A DNA stretch of 64,000 nt from Candidatus Krumholzibacteriia bacterium (GTDB lineage: Bacteria > Krumholzibacteriota > Krumholzibacteriia > LZORAL124-64-63): positions 50,451-114,450 of the forward strand of contig JADGDU010000010.1 of NCBI GenBank assembly GCA_016744705.1, in the 5' to 3' direction. This document shows, piece after piece, positions 28,573 to 37,496 of the stretch. The notes beneath the pieces are model-generated. The model was not told the origin of the DNA. It did not search any database and saw only the letters and a list, made by a program, of their open reading frames with translations. The translations under genes were made by a program, and so were the position numbers. Numbering within the stretch: position 1 is the first letter of the stretch; each line of letters starts with the position of its first letter.

Positions 28573-30213
28573 TTGTCCAAACTTAGTACACTTAAGCAGG
28601 AAGCTTACCAGGCAGGAAAGAAGCGCGACTGGGTTCGTGCCGTCTCTGTTTATGAACAGATCCTGGAACTGGACAAGAATAATCCTACAGTTATTAATGA
28701 ACTGGGAGATCTTTGCCTTAAATTGGGTGAAACTTCCCGGGGTGTGAAGCATTTTCTGGGTGCTGCCGCTAAATACAGGCAGAGCGGGTTGTTGAATAAC
28801 GCCGTGGCCATTTATAAAAAAATCCTTCGCTATGAAGAAGACAATCAGAATGCCCATTGGTACCTGGCTGAGAGCCGCGCCAACCAGGGTCTGCTTGTGG
28901 AAGGTGAACACCATAGTCTGATTTTCCTGGGTCACCGGGAAAGCCTCACGGGTGAGATTAAGGAAATTTTCCTCAAACGATGTGTCACTCTCTTTGACCT
29001 GTACCCGGACAGCCTGGAAGTTCAAGACAATCTTCTGCAGGTTTTCCGCATGTGGAATATGGCTCTGGAAGCGGGGCGCACCCAAATTCAACTGGGTTGT
29101 CTGCGCTGGATTAATGGGGAAAGTGAACTGGCGGCCCAGCTGGTCACCGAAGCTTTGTCCAATGTCCCTGAACTTTCCAATTACCCGGAAAATGCCCGGT
29201 GGATGGAACTTCAGGGGAAATCTCGCCACTCAGAACCGGAACAAAATTTTGATTCTGTGGCTCTGGATGACCCTTTTGCTTCCATTCCGGAACCCATTCC
29301 GGAACCTATTGCGGAAGCCACTTCTGAAGCCATTGAAGAAGTTATCATTGGGGATTCCGTTGATGAAGTGACTATTCCTGAAACCAAGGAATTCATGTCA
29401 GATGAAACCTCATTTGGTGAAGTTGATTTCTCATCCTGCAACCCTGAACCTGAAGCCTTCGACCTCTCTCCGGATGATCCAGAAGAGATTCCGGTCATCC
29501 CACAGCCGTCCGTCCCTGAAATGGATGCCCCCGATGATAGTGGTTGTTTCAACCTGGACACGGGCTCCGGTTCGAGTTTTGACGATCTGATTGCCCAGGC
29601 CAGTGCCGGGCTGCCGGAAGCTTCCAAAGATGTAGAAGAAGCCCCGGAAATAATACAAACCCAACCGGAAGAATCATTTTTTGGTATTGATGATGATATT
29701 CCCGCGGTTGCAGATTCACCCAAGGTGAATTTGCTTGATGAGCTTCTGGCGGAAGACACGGATGAGGACTGGACTTCAAGCGACAGTGAATTGGCCACAA
29801 TCAGTAAAGAGATTGGTTCCCAACTTTCCGGAAATGCGGATTCTGACGATCCAGAAAGTCTTTATGAAATGGGAATGGTCTATTTGGATATGGGGCTTCA
29901 CGACCAAGCTGCTGAAAGCTTCCAGAAAGCCACTTGCCACAGTGAATTTGCTGTGCGGGCCTATGAAATGTGGGGAATTGCACTCCAACGGGCAAACCGT
30001 ATTGACGAAGCCATTGCTGTTCTAACCGATGGGCTTGATGTGCCAGAAGAAGGCAGCCGAGAATACCTTGGCCTGCTCTATCACATTGCCAGAGCCCACC
30101 AACAGGGTGAAAACAGAGAAGAAGCCCAGCGCTTGTTCGAGATGATCCAAAATCAGGATCCCGGTTTTCTGGATGTGGGGCGGCGGTTATCGACCATGGT
30201 GAGCCAGCCCTGA
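28573..30213 (+). CDS. TPR-repeat protein with long acidic linker
   Basis: A 546-residue soluble protein with no signal peptide. Start TTG 28573 has GCGGAG eight bases upstream. TPR-type helices at both ends (about 1-130: YEQILELDKNNPTVINELGD, AIYKKILRYEED; and about 415-545: YEMGMVYLDMGLHDQAAES, AIAVLTDGLDVPE) flank roughly 200 residues of acidic, Pro/Ser-rich, probably disordered sequence. The linker begins with a short Pro-Glu repeat (PEPIPEPIAEA) encoded by a near-perfect 12-base tandem repeat near 29283-29306. TPR proteins scaffold complexes. The partner is unknown; proximity to the pilus locus is only suggestive. Confidence 0.8.
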   Translation: MSKLSTLKQEAYQAGKKRDWVRAVSVYEQILELDKNNPTVINELGDLCLKLGETSRGVKHFLGAAAKYRQSGLLNNAVAIYKKILRYEEDNQNAHWYLAESRANQGLLVEGEHHSLIFLGHRESLTGEIKEIFLKRCVTLFDLYPDSLEVQDNLLQVFRMWNMALEAGRTQIQLGCLRWINGESELAAQLVTEALSNVPELSNYPENARWMELQGKSRHSEPEQNFDSVALDDPFASIPEPIPEPIAEATSEAIEEVIIGDSVDEVTIPETKEFMSDETSFGEVDFSSCNPEPEAFDLSPDDPEEIPVIPQPSVPEMDAPDDSGCFNLDTGSGSSFDDLIAQASAGLPEASKDVEEAPEIIQTQPEESFFGIDDDIPAVADSPKVNLLDELLAEDTDEDWTSSDSELATISKEIGSQLSGNADSDDPESLYEMGMVYLDMGLHDQAAESFQKATCHSEFAVRAYEMWGIALQRANRIDEAIAVLTDGLDVPEEGSREYLGLLYHIARAHQQGENREEAQRLFEMIQNQDPGFLDVGRRLSTMVSQP

Positions 30214-30291
30214 TCTTCTGCAGAAAAATTCCAAAAATATTCAATTAAGCGAAACCTTGCCCCGCTTCGTGTGTTCCATTAAAGTGCGGGC

Positions 30292-32859
30292 ATGAATATT
30301 CCCGAGACAAAGAAGCCCCAAAACAAATCAGTGCGCCAATCGGTGCTGCTGGGGCTTTTTGCCGGCACCGCCGTGGGAGCTGGTTATCTTCTTTCCAGTG
30401 TGCCCAATGTGGAATTGATGTCACTGATTGTCGCCCTTTCAGGCGCAGTGTTGGGACCTCTTGGCGGGAGTATTTGTGGGGTTTTGGCCGGAGCTATTTT
30501 CTCTCTTGGAAATCCCTTTGGTCCGCCACCGCCTCTTTTGTTATTAGCCCAGGTGATGGGCCATGGTTTCATGGGTTTTGCAGGCTGGTTCTGGGGACGG
30601 AAAATTTTAAAAATTCTACCCGAACATGGCCGGGTGAAGCCCATATTGTATTCCGTGGCGGTGGCTATCGGTGGCACATTGTTATATGAGTTGCTGACCA
30701 ACCTAGCCATTGTGGCCATGTTTGAAGATGCTTCCTTGAAGGTGATTCTGATCGGTGCCATTCCTTACAGCCTGATACATGTGGGAGTCAATACTCTGCT
30801 GTTTGTCATGTTCTTCCCTCTTTTGGTGCGTCGATTGGGTCATGCTGCCGAAGCTCCCCTGGTAGGGCGGAGTGCTCTGGTACTGCTTTTGATAGGGATG
30901 GGAGCATTTTCCTTTGCTCCCTCCAGTGTGTGTGCCCAAGGGGCGCCAACTGACAGCCTTTCTGCTGCGCTTCCTGACAGCCTTCTTCCTGCAGCTTTTT
31001 TGCCTGAACCAGAAGGTCTTCCCAATGGCTGGAAGCGCCCGCTTTGGGTGCCTTTTTCCAGCAGCATGGTGAGTTGGCTGGATAAGCACACCCATTGGAT
31101 TCCTGTTGTGGACGGAGGATTGGGCTCATCTACCATGATCTTGGGAGAAGCCACCACATCCCCGGCTCCAACCATCTTGCGTGATGGAATTCCCCAGGGC
31201 ACAGGCCACATTGTGACCGATGATCCGCAAATGGTTTCCAACCAGGGATTGGTTTTTGTCCAACAGAAAATGGGCAGGGATTGGGCTGGCGGAACCGATG
31301 GCATGTTGAATCTTGGCACCGATGAAAAAGACATGACTAAGGCTGTTTCTTTTTACCGCGGAGTGAAAGGACCTCATGAATCTTACATGCGTGGCATCAG
31401 TCTGCTGACACCCAAAACTGCCTGGCGCTTGGGTTTTGAATTTGATGAATCCATTGATCGTGAAGGATATAATTACACGGAATCTCCGGATGATATATTT
31501 TTTGATGGCAATGAGTTTCGGGGGCACTCGAGCATTCGCCGGAGCAGGACGCGGCTGATTCGGCATTTGGATGAAGACAATAGTCTGAGTTTGGAATACA
31601 GCACTTCCCGCAAAACCAAAGACGACCTGCCGGCTTTGGGGGCTGAGCATCAGGAGATTTGGTCTGATGGTGCGGCAGCCACAGCCCGCAGTCGAAAAGG
31701 TGACTGGGTTTTCCGCTCATCATTATTTTGGAACAGCCGCACGGCCGAGTGGGGCGACCGACCGGTGGGAATCACCCCTTCAAGTAATGTGCGCAAATTG
31801 GAATCTGGCCGGGAAGGCATGGTTGTGGACCTGATACACGTGCCTCAGGATTCCAGCAAAGTTTTGCCTGAATTTCAAACCGATGCCGGATTGAGAAATG
31901 AAGATTTCCAGGGCCCAGGCACAGGGCTGCGTTTGCTGGTCAAACATTGGGACCTTCATGATGACGGAGTGACCTGGGACACTCTTCCCAGTAGCGCCTC
32001 CAGTGGGGATGGAACCGAAGCCCGGCTGGCAGCCCGAACGGGATTGGGGATGGGGTTTGCCCGACTCAATTTTGGTGTATTTGGTGATTATCAGGATCGC
32101 GCGGGTGTGCGTCCGGGTGGGTTTGTGGCTTTGCAGCAGGCCCCTCATGATTCCTGGTGGAAATTGGTTCTGGAATCTGGCGGCCGGGCCCCTCGCAGTG
32201 ACGAACTGTTGACACCTTTGCTGCATTCTGTCGCCATCGGGGACATTCAACTTTTGCCCAATTCCGATTTGAAACACGAGAATACCTTACGGGCCAATCT
32301 CTTACTTAATATCCAGATGTTGGGCTTCGATTTTGCTTTTGATGCCAGCGCCAGACGACTGCGTGATGGCATCACCTGGGTGGCCGATGAGGGTGAAACC
32401 AAGATCGGCCATTGGCAAAATCAGTTGGATATGAATAGCTCGCGTCTCACTGCTTCCATTGCCCGGCAGGGGCGCTTCCTGGGCTGGGGTCGGGCGCGCC
32501 TGGAGGGCACATGGCAAAAATTCGACGAAACAGGGATGCAAGCGGCCTTTCTGCCTCCCGAAAAATACCTGCGTCTGGAACTGATGTGGGAGCAACACTT
32601 CTTCGAGGAGGACGGCATCCTGCAATTGGCTCTGCTGACCACCCACCGGGGGGAAATGAACGACCCGTGGGACGTGACCCGGAATGTGGTGCTGCCTTCG
32701 TCCACCCTCAGCGACCTGCTAGTGGGATTCCGCTTGGTGGGCACCAACATCTCTCTCAACTTCCGCAACGTGACGGATCAAAGGGTCCGCCTCAGCTCAG
32801 CTTCTTTGAGCCCGGGGCGAGAGATGGATCTGCGCCTGCACTGGGTCTTCCTCTACTAA
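30292..32859 (+). CDS. ECF-transporter S-component-like domain fused to TonB-receptor-like barrel
   Basis: An 855-residue ORF of two unlike halves. Residues 1-190 are about six hydrophobic helices with an S-component look: PNVELMSLIVALSGAVLGPLGG, a GNPFGPPPPLLLLAQ loop, then PYSLIHVGVNTLLF. Residues about 194-215 form a textbook signal peptide ending SSVCA before Gln216. Residues 216-855 resemble a TonB-dependent receptor: a plug remnant (ILRDGIPQG about 294; GGTDGMLNLGT about 332), many beta strands, and a C-terminal NVTDQRV...SPGREMDLRLHWVF that is typical of the last receptor strands. I see no clear TonB box. There is no internal stop or obvious second ribosome site. Cleavage at 215 would release an inner-membrane substrate-binding unit and an outer-membrane receptor from one mRNA. 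The substrate (a vitamin or metal cofactor) cannot be told from sequence. Confidence 0.75.
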   Translation: MNIPETKKPQNKSVRQSVLLGLFAGTAVGAGYLLSSVPNVELMSLIVALSGAVLGPLGGSICGVLAGAIFSLGNPFGPPPPLLLLAQVMGHGFMGFAGWFWGRKILKILPEHGRVKPILYSVAVAIGGTLLYELLTNLAIVAMFEDASLKVILIGAIPYSLIHVGVNTLLFVMFFPLLVRRLGHAAEAPLVGRSALVLLLIGMGAFSFAPSSVCAQGAPTDSLSAALPDSLLPAAFLPEPEGLPNGWKRPLWVPFSSSMVSWLDKHTHWIPVVDGGLGSSTMILGEATTSPAPTILRDGIPQGTGHIVTDDPQMVSNQGLVFVQQKMGRDWAGGTDGMLNLGTDEKDMTKAVSFYRGVKGPHESYMRGISLLTPKTAWRLGFEFDESIDREGYNYTESPDDIFFDGNEFRGHSSIRRSRTRLIRHLDEDNSLSLEYSTSRKTKDDLPALGAEHQEIWSDGAAATARSRKGDWVFRSSLFWNSRTAEWGDRPVGITPSSNVRKLESGREGMVVDLIHVPQDSSKVLPEFQTDAGLRNEDFQGPGTGLRLLVKHWDLHDDGVTWDTLPSSASSGDGTEARLAARTGLGMGFARLNFGVFGDYQDRAGVRPGGFVALQQAPHDSWWKLVLESGGRAPRSDELLTPLLHSVAIGDIQLLPNSDLKHENTLRANLLLNIQMLGFDFAFDASARRLRDGITWVADEGETKIGHWQNQLDMNSSRLTASIARQGRFLGWGRARLEGTWQKFDETGMQAAFLPPEKYLRLELMWEQHFFEEDGILQLALLTTHRGEMNDPWDVTRNVVLPSSTLSDLLVGFRLVGTNISLNFRNVTDQRVRLSSASLSPGREMDLRLHWVFLY

Positions 32860-32894
32860 AACCCGATTCCAGTTCTTCACAACATCGTCTGATC

Positions 32895-33338
32895 ATGCCC
32901 CGGAGACAGGCCCTTGGTCTGGTTCTGGCGGTGTTATTCTTAGTGGGGGGACGGCAAATACGCACTCACATGTTGCTGGATGACAACGGTTATTGGAAGG
33001 AGAAGATGTGGTTGGATGAATTGGTCTTGCCCGCCAATGCCCTGGCCGCAGAAGGGGCTGGGAAAACTCAAATGCCAAAACTGACCACTCCGCTGCCCAT
33101 TAACACATGCAGTGCCGACAGCCTAACCCTATTGCCGGGAGTGGGAAAAGTCATGGCTAGCCGTATTGATGCCGCCCGGCAGCAAGGGCATCTCTTCACA
33201 TGTAAAGCAGATTTGCGAGAAATTAAGGGCATTGGGGTCATGCTCTCAACCCGCCTGGATACCCTTGTTCTTTACTCTTTAGAGCCAATTCCGTCTTCTT
33301 TGCCTGATGATTTTCACAAAAATCGCGAATCTCCCTGA
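32895..33338 (+). CDS. ComEA-like helix-hairpin-helix protein
   Basis: A 147-residue protein that I start at ATG 32895, after the stop of the previous gene; the frame is open further upstream but only in antiphase with the barrel gene. An N-terminal hydrophobic anchor (about 4-20, LGLVLAVLFLVGG) is followed by a spacer and a ComEA-type double HhH domain: INTCSADSLTLLPGVGKVMA and FTCKADLREIKGIG. The INxAxxxxLxxLPGIG pattern is the family signature, with Cys where Ala is usual. ComEA binds incoming DNA in the periplasm during transformation. The type IV pilus locus begins 117 bases downstream and dprA lies further on, which fits a competence role. A general DNA-binding role is possible. Confidence 0.82.
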   Translation: MPRRQALGLVLAVLFLVGGRQIRTHMLLDDNGYWKEKMWLDELVLPANALAAEGAGKTQMPKLTTPLPINTCSADSLTLLPGVGKVMASRIDAARQQGHLFTCKADLREIKGIGVMLSTRLDTLVLYSLEPIPSSLPDDFHKNRESP

Positions 33339-33454
33339 TTTCTCTTCAAGTCACCTCTCCTGCGGTCGAAAAAAAGGATGGACAGAAAAATTCACCAGGC
33401 CGATGAGGTCGAGGGGTGAGCCACATGCACCGGACGGGATAGGGAATCGACACC

Positions 33455-35149
33455 ATGAATGCATCGGGCACAAAAGTTAAAGATAAGGTAGCCAATTTAC
33501 TTTTGAGCTCCGGAGTTATTGACGAGGCCGGCCTTGCCAACGCTCTGGAAATTCAGAAGAAAGATGGCGGAACACTCGGACAGGCGCTGGTCAGAACCGG
33601 AGCCGTGGATGAGATAACCTATACCAAGCATTTGGGACAGGTTTTCAATCTGCCGGTGGTGGATCTGGGCGAAGTTGAAGTGGAAATGGAATGCATCGAT
33701 CGCATCCCCGATGATGTTGCCCGCAAATTCCAGGTTCTTCCCATCAGCCGTTCGGGTCGTGTTCTGACCATTGCCATGGCCAACCCAAGCAATATTTTTG
33801 CCATTGATGATATCAAATTCATCACCGGCTTGGAAGTCAGGTCCGTTGTGGCCGGCGAAATGGCCGTGAAACAGGCCATCGACAAATATTACGCATCCTC
33901 TGATTCGCTGGCCTCAATTATGGAAGGCCTCGAAGACGACATCGAATTGGTGGAAGAGACCGATGACGATGATTTGATGGGACAGGAGGGTCAGAATGCT
34001 CCGGTCGTCAAGCTTGTCAATACTCTCTTGTCTGAAGCTGTCAAACAGGGTGCCAGTGATATTCATATCGAACCCTATGAAAGAAACATGCGGGTCCGTT
34101 ACCGCATCGATGGTGTTTTGGAACAGGTGATGGAACCGCCGGTTAAGTTGAAAAATGCCATTATCAGTCGTTTGAAAATTATGGCTGAGTTGGATATTGC
34201 CGAACGCCGGATTCCTCAGGATGGGCGTATCAAACTAAAAATTGGTTCTAAAAAGATTGATCTTCGTGTGAGCACTTTGCCCTGTATTTATGGGGAAAAA
34301 GTTGTGATGCGTATTTTGGATAAAGGTAATTTGAACTTGGATTTATCCGATTTTGGCATGGAGGACCGAGCCAAAGAGGATATCTACAAAGCCATCGCCG
34401 CACCCTTTGGCATGGTGCTAGTAACGGGGCCAACGGGGTCCGGAAAAACCACCACACTGTATTCCTGTCTGTCCAAGCTCAACAATGATGGCACCAACAT
34501 CATGACCGCCGAGGACCCGGTGGAGTACAATATTGACGGAATCAATCAGGTTCAGGTGCGGGAATCGGTAGGCCTGACTTTCGCCACCGCCCTGAAGGCT
34601 TTCCTCCGGCAGGATCCCAACATTGTCATGGTGGGTGAGATTCGTGACCTGGAAACCGGTGGCATCGCCACCAAAGCGGCCCTGACGGGTCACCTTGTTC
34701 TCTCCACTCTGCACACCAATGATGCCCCCAGCACTATCAACCGGATGATGGATATGGGAATTGAACCATTCCTGGTGGCCAGTAGTACGGTGCTGATTAT
34801 GGCCCAACGTTTGGTGCGCCGCATTTGTAAAGATTGCAAAGAAGAAGTGAAAATATCAGAAGATGCCCTCAGGGATTTGGGGATGCCTCCTGGAAGCTCA
34901 ACGTTCAAAGGCAAAGGCTGCGATAAGTGCAACGGCACGGGCTATTCCGGCCGGCAGGGACTTTATGAAGTCATGCCCATTTCACCAGGCATTCGTGAGC
35001 TGATTCTGGATCGAGCATCCACCACTGAAATCAGGCATCAGGCCGTGGATGAGGGGATGCTCACTCTGCGGGATGACGGTCTGATCAAGGTGGCCAAAGG
35101 GATCACCACTGTGGAAGAAGTTTTACGCGAAACAGCAGTAGCCGATTAA
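33455..35149 (+). CDS. pilB: Type IV pilus extension ATPase
   Basis: Powers pilus assembly at the inner membrane. The 564-residue GspE/PilB-family protein has an N-terminal MshEN-type domain (about 1-150), Walker A GPTGSGKTTTLY, an Asp box, Walker B-region RQDPNIVMVGEIRD, and a C-terminal four-cysteine zinc motif (CKDC and CDKC). In the N-terminal domain the usual RLG of the c-di-GMP-binding motif reads KVA (first repeat) and TLG (second), so nucleotide binding may be lost. It is the first gene of the pilBTCSR run; pilT follows after 37 bases. No sigma-54 element is visible upstream. Confidence 0.96.
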   Translation: MNASGTKVKDKVANLLLSSGVIDEAGLANALEIQKKDGGTLGQALVRTGAVDEITYTKHLGQVFNLPVVDLGEVEVEMECIDRIPDDVARKFQVLPISRSGRVLTIAMANPSNIFAIDDIKFITGLEVRSVVAGEMAVKQAIDKYYASSDSLASIMEGLEDDIELVEETDDDDLMGQEGQNAPVVKLVNTLLSEAVKQGASDIHIEPYERNMRVRYRIDGVLEQVMEPPVKLKNAIISRLKIMAELDIAERRIPQDGRIKLKIGSKKIDLRVSTLPCIYGEKVVMRILDKGNLNLDLSDFGMEDRAKEDIYKAIAAPFGMVLVTGPTGSGKTTTLYSCLSKLNNDGTNIMTAEDPVEYNIDGINQVQVRESVGLTFATALKAFLRQDPNIVMVGEIRDLETGGIATKAALTGHLVLSTLHTNDAPSTINRMMDMGIEPFLVASSTVLIMAQRLVRRICKDCKEEVKISEDALRDLGMPPGSSTFKGKGCDKCNGTGYSGRQGLYEVMPISPGIRELILDRASTTEIRHQAVDEGMLTLRDDGLIKVAKGITTVEEVLRETAVAD

Positions 35150-35186
35150 AAATTTGGATTTGTTTAAATAGAAAAGGGAGATACCA

Positions 35187-36260
35187 GTGGTTGGAATGAG
35201 GGAACTTTTAGAAGATATGGTCGGCAAAGGGGCCAGCGATCTTCATATTACTGCGGGATTGCCGCCGTTGATTCGAGTGGATGGAAAAGTTATAGCCAGC
35301 CAATTTGATGTGCTATCGGGTGATGATACCCGCCACCTGGCTTACAGTGTTTTGAATGACGAACAGAAAATGCGCTTCGAAAATGAGAAGGAATTGGATC
35401 TCAGTTTTGGTGTCCAGGGCCTCAGCCGATTCCGGGCCAATGTTTTCCAGCAGCGCGGTGCCACTGCCATGGCTATCCGCCAGATCCCTTACAAAATCAA
35501 TACCTTTGAAGAGCTGGGTTTACCGCCTGTGGCCCGTGAACTGATCAGTCGCAACCAAGGCATGGTCCTGGTTACGGGACCCACCGGAAGTGGAAAGTCG
35601 ACCACTCTGGCCACGATGATTGATACCATCAACACCAGCCGTCAAGGCCACATCATCACCATTGAAGATCCTATTGAGTTTGTGCATCAACACAAAAATT
35701 GCATTGTCAATCAAAGGGAAATCAATAGTGATACCAAGAGCTTTCCCTCAGCCCTCAAATTTGTGCTGCGGCAAGACCCTGATGTGATTCTCATTGGTGA
35801 AATGCGCGACAGAGAAACCATCGGAGCAGCCCTCACTCTTGCCGAAACTGGTCACTTGGCCATGGCCACTTTGCACACCAACAGCACTTTTGAAAGCATC
35901 AACCGTATTGTTGATGTCTTTCCTCCCGAGCAACAAAATCAGGTGCGCAGCCAATTGGCCTTCAGTCTTTCGGGTGTCATCACCCAGCAACTTGTGCCGC
36001 GTCTGAGAGGTGGCGGAAGGGTTTTGGCCTTGGAGATTATGGTCTGTACTCCCGCCATTAAGGCCATGATTCGCGATAACAAAGTGCACCAGATTTATGG
36101 ACTGATGCAGGCCGGTCAAAAACACGGTATGCAGACCATGAACCAGAGTTTGTACCAAGCCATCATAAACAAGTGGATTTCTGTTGAAGATGGCCTTGGC
36201 CGCAGCGGTGATCCCATTGAATTGTCCCAGATGCTGGGTGAGCCAGCGTTGTCCATCTGA
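35187..36260 (+). CDS. pilT: Type IV pilus retraction ATPase
   Basis: Drives pilus retraction for twitching and DNA uptake. The 357-residue protein has GASDLHITAGLPP at the N-terminus, Walker A GPTGSGKSTTLA, RQDPDVILIGEMRDRET, and GHLAMATLHTNS. The C-terminal AIKAMIRDNKVHQIYGLMQ is the PilT-specific AIRNLIRE-type segment, which distinguishes it from PilB. It starts at GTG 35187 after AAAGGGAG. It sits between pilB and pilC, as in many pilus operons, with 14 bases to pilC. Confidence 0.97.
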   Translation: MVGMRELLEDMVGKGASDLHITAGLPPLIRVDGKVIASQFDVLSGDDTRHLAYSVLNDEQKMRFENEKELDLSFGVQGLSRFRANVFQQRGATAMAIRQIPYKINTFEELGLPPVARELISRNQGMVLVTGPTGSGKSTTLATMIDTINTSRQGHIITIEDPIEFVHQHKNCIVNQREINSDTKSFPSALKFVLRQDPDVILIGEMRDRETIGAALTLAETGHLAMATLHTNSTFESINRIVDVFPPEQQNQVRSQLAFSLSGVITQQLVPRLRGGGRVLALEIMVCTPAIKAMIRDNKVHQIYGLMQAGQKHGMQTMNQSLYQAIINKWISVEDGLGRSGDPIELSQMLGEPALSI

Positions 36261-36274
36261 GGAAGGAAAGTCTC

Positions 36275-37492
36275 GTGAGCAGCACTACTATTTATAAATG
36301 GAAAGGCAAGAGCGCCAAAGGTGAAAGCCTTTCCGGTGAGTATGAAGCCAACGACCGCAAGGATGTTGGAGAGCACTTACGGAAGCAACGCATTGTCATC
36401 ACTTCCATAAAGAAAAAGCCCAAAAACATGGACATTAAGCTCTTTCAAAAAAAGAGTGTTGGGGTGAAAGATTTGTCGGTCTTTACCCGACAGTTTGCCA
36501 CCATGGTCAATGCAGGCCTGCCTTTGGTGCAGTGCCTGGACGTTTTGGGGAAACAATTGGAAAAGCCTTATTTCAAAGGCGTCGTGCAAGAAGTTATGTC
36601 CGACGTGGAGGGTGGTACCACTCTGGCCGAGGCCATGGAAAAGCATCCCGGAGTCTTCAGTGACCTTTATGTGAACATGATTGCCGCTGGTGAAGCGGGC
36701 GGTATTCTGGATGTCATTCTCAGCCGCTTGGCCGTCTTCCTGGAAAAGGCAGATGCTTTGCAGCGCAAGGTTAAAGGGGCCATGACTTATCCGATCATCG
36801 TTCTGACGGTGGCCGGTGGTGCATGCATCTTCATGCTGATGTTTGTGATTCCTGTTTTTGCCAAGATGTTCAGCGATTTTGGCGGTACTTTGCCGGCTCC
36901 CACTCGCATCGTCATGGCACTATCTGACTTCCTGCGAGTCTATTGGTGGGCACTACTGTCTGGTTCAGCAATTTTTACAGTTAGTTTCAAAAAGTTCCGG
37001 GCAACCAAGAAAGGCCGGTACCTCACCGATAAGCTGGCTCTCAGGATTCCAGTCCTGGGCACTGTATTGCGAAAAAGTGGTGTGGCCCGATTCACCCGTA
37101 CTCTGGGTACCTTGATTGGTTCCGGTGTGGGGATTTTACAGGGGCTTGAGATTACCAGCCGCACGGCAGGAAACATGGTTATGCAAAAAGCCATTGAAGA
37201 TACATCAGCGGCTATCAGCCAGGGGGAAACCATTGCCGTACCCTTGAAAGCCAGTGGAGTCTTTCCGCCCATGGTGACCCAGATGATCGCCATTGGAGAG
37301 CAAACTGGTGCCCTCGATGAAATGCTTTCAAAAATTGCCGATTTTTATGACGATGAAGTGGACTCCGCTGTGGATGCCCTCACCGCAGCCATTGAACCCA
37401 TCATGATTGTAGTTATGGGGACCATGGTTGGTGGCATGCTGGTGGCTATGTATTTGCCCATGTTCAAAATGTCCGAAATCGTGGGAGGCTGA
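36275..37492 (+). CDS. pilC: Type IV pilus inner-membrane platform protein
   Basis: The platform protein on which PilB and PilT act. The 405-residue GspF-family protein has two T2SSF domains, each followed by hydrophobic segments. Family blocks visible are DLSVFTRQFATMVNAGLPL, GEAGGILDVILSRLA, the GAMTYPIIV helix, and in the second half RFTRTLGTLIGSGVGILQGLE and IGEQTGALDEMLSKIADFY. It ends in a long C-terminal helix. Start GTG 36275 follows GAGGAAAG. The gene is directly followed by pilS, whose ribosome site (GGGAGG) lies inside the pilC 3' end. Confidence 0.97.
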   Translation: MSSTTIYKWKGKSAKGESLSGEYEANDRKDVGEHLRKQRIVITSIKKKPKNMDIKLFQKKSVGVKDLSVFTRQFATMVNAGLPLVQCLDVLGKQLEKPYFKGVVQEVMSDVEGGTTLAEAMEKHPGVFSDLYVNMIAAGEAGGILDVILSRLAVFLEKADALQRKVKGAMTYPIIVLTVAGGACIFMLMFVIPVFAKMFSDFGGTLPAPTRIVMALSDFLRVYWWALLSGSAIFTVSFKKFRATKKGRYLTDKLALRIPVLGTVLRKSGVARFTRTLGTLIGSGVGILQGLEITSRTAGNMVMQKAIEDTSAAISQGETIAVPLKASGVFPPMVTQMIAIGEQTGALDEMLSKIADFYDDEVDSAVDALTAAIEPIMIVVMGTMVGGMLVAMYLPMFKMSEIVGG

Positions 37493-37496
37493 GGGT

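Noticed and set aside
29283..29310. CRISPR-like or mobile repeat
   Set aside because: The near-tandem 12-base units encode the Pro-Glu repeat of the TPR protein in frame; there are no spacers.
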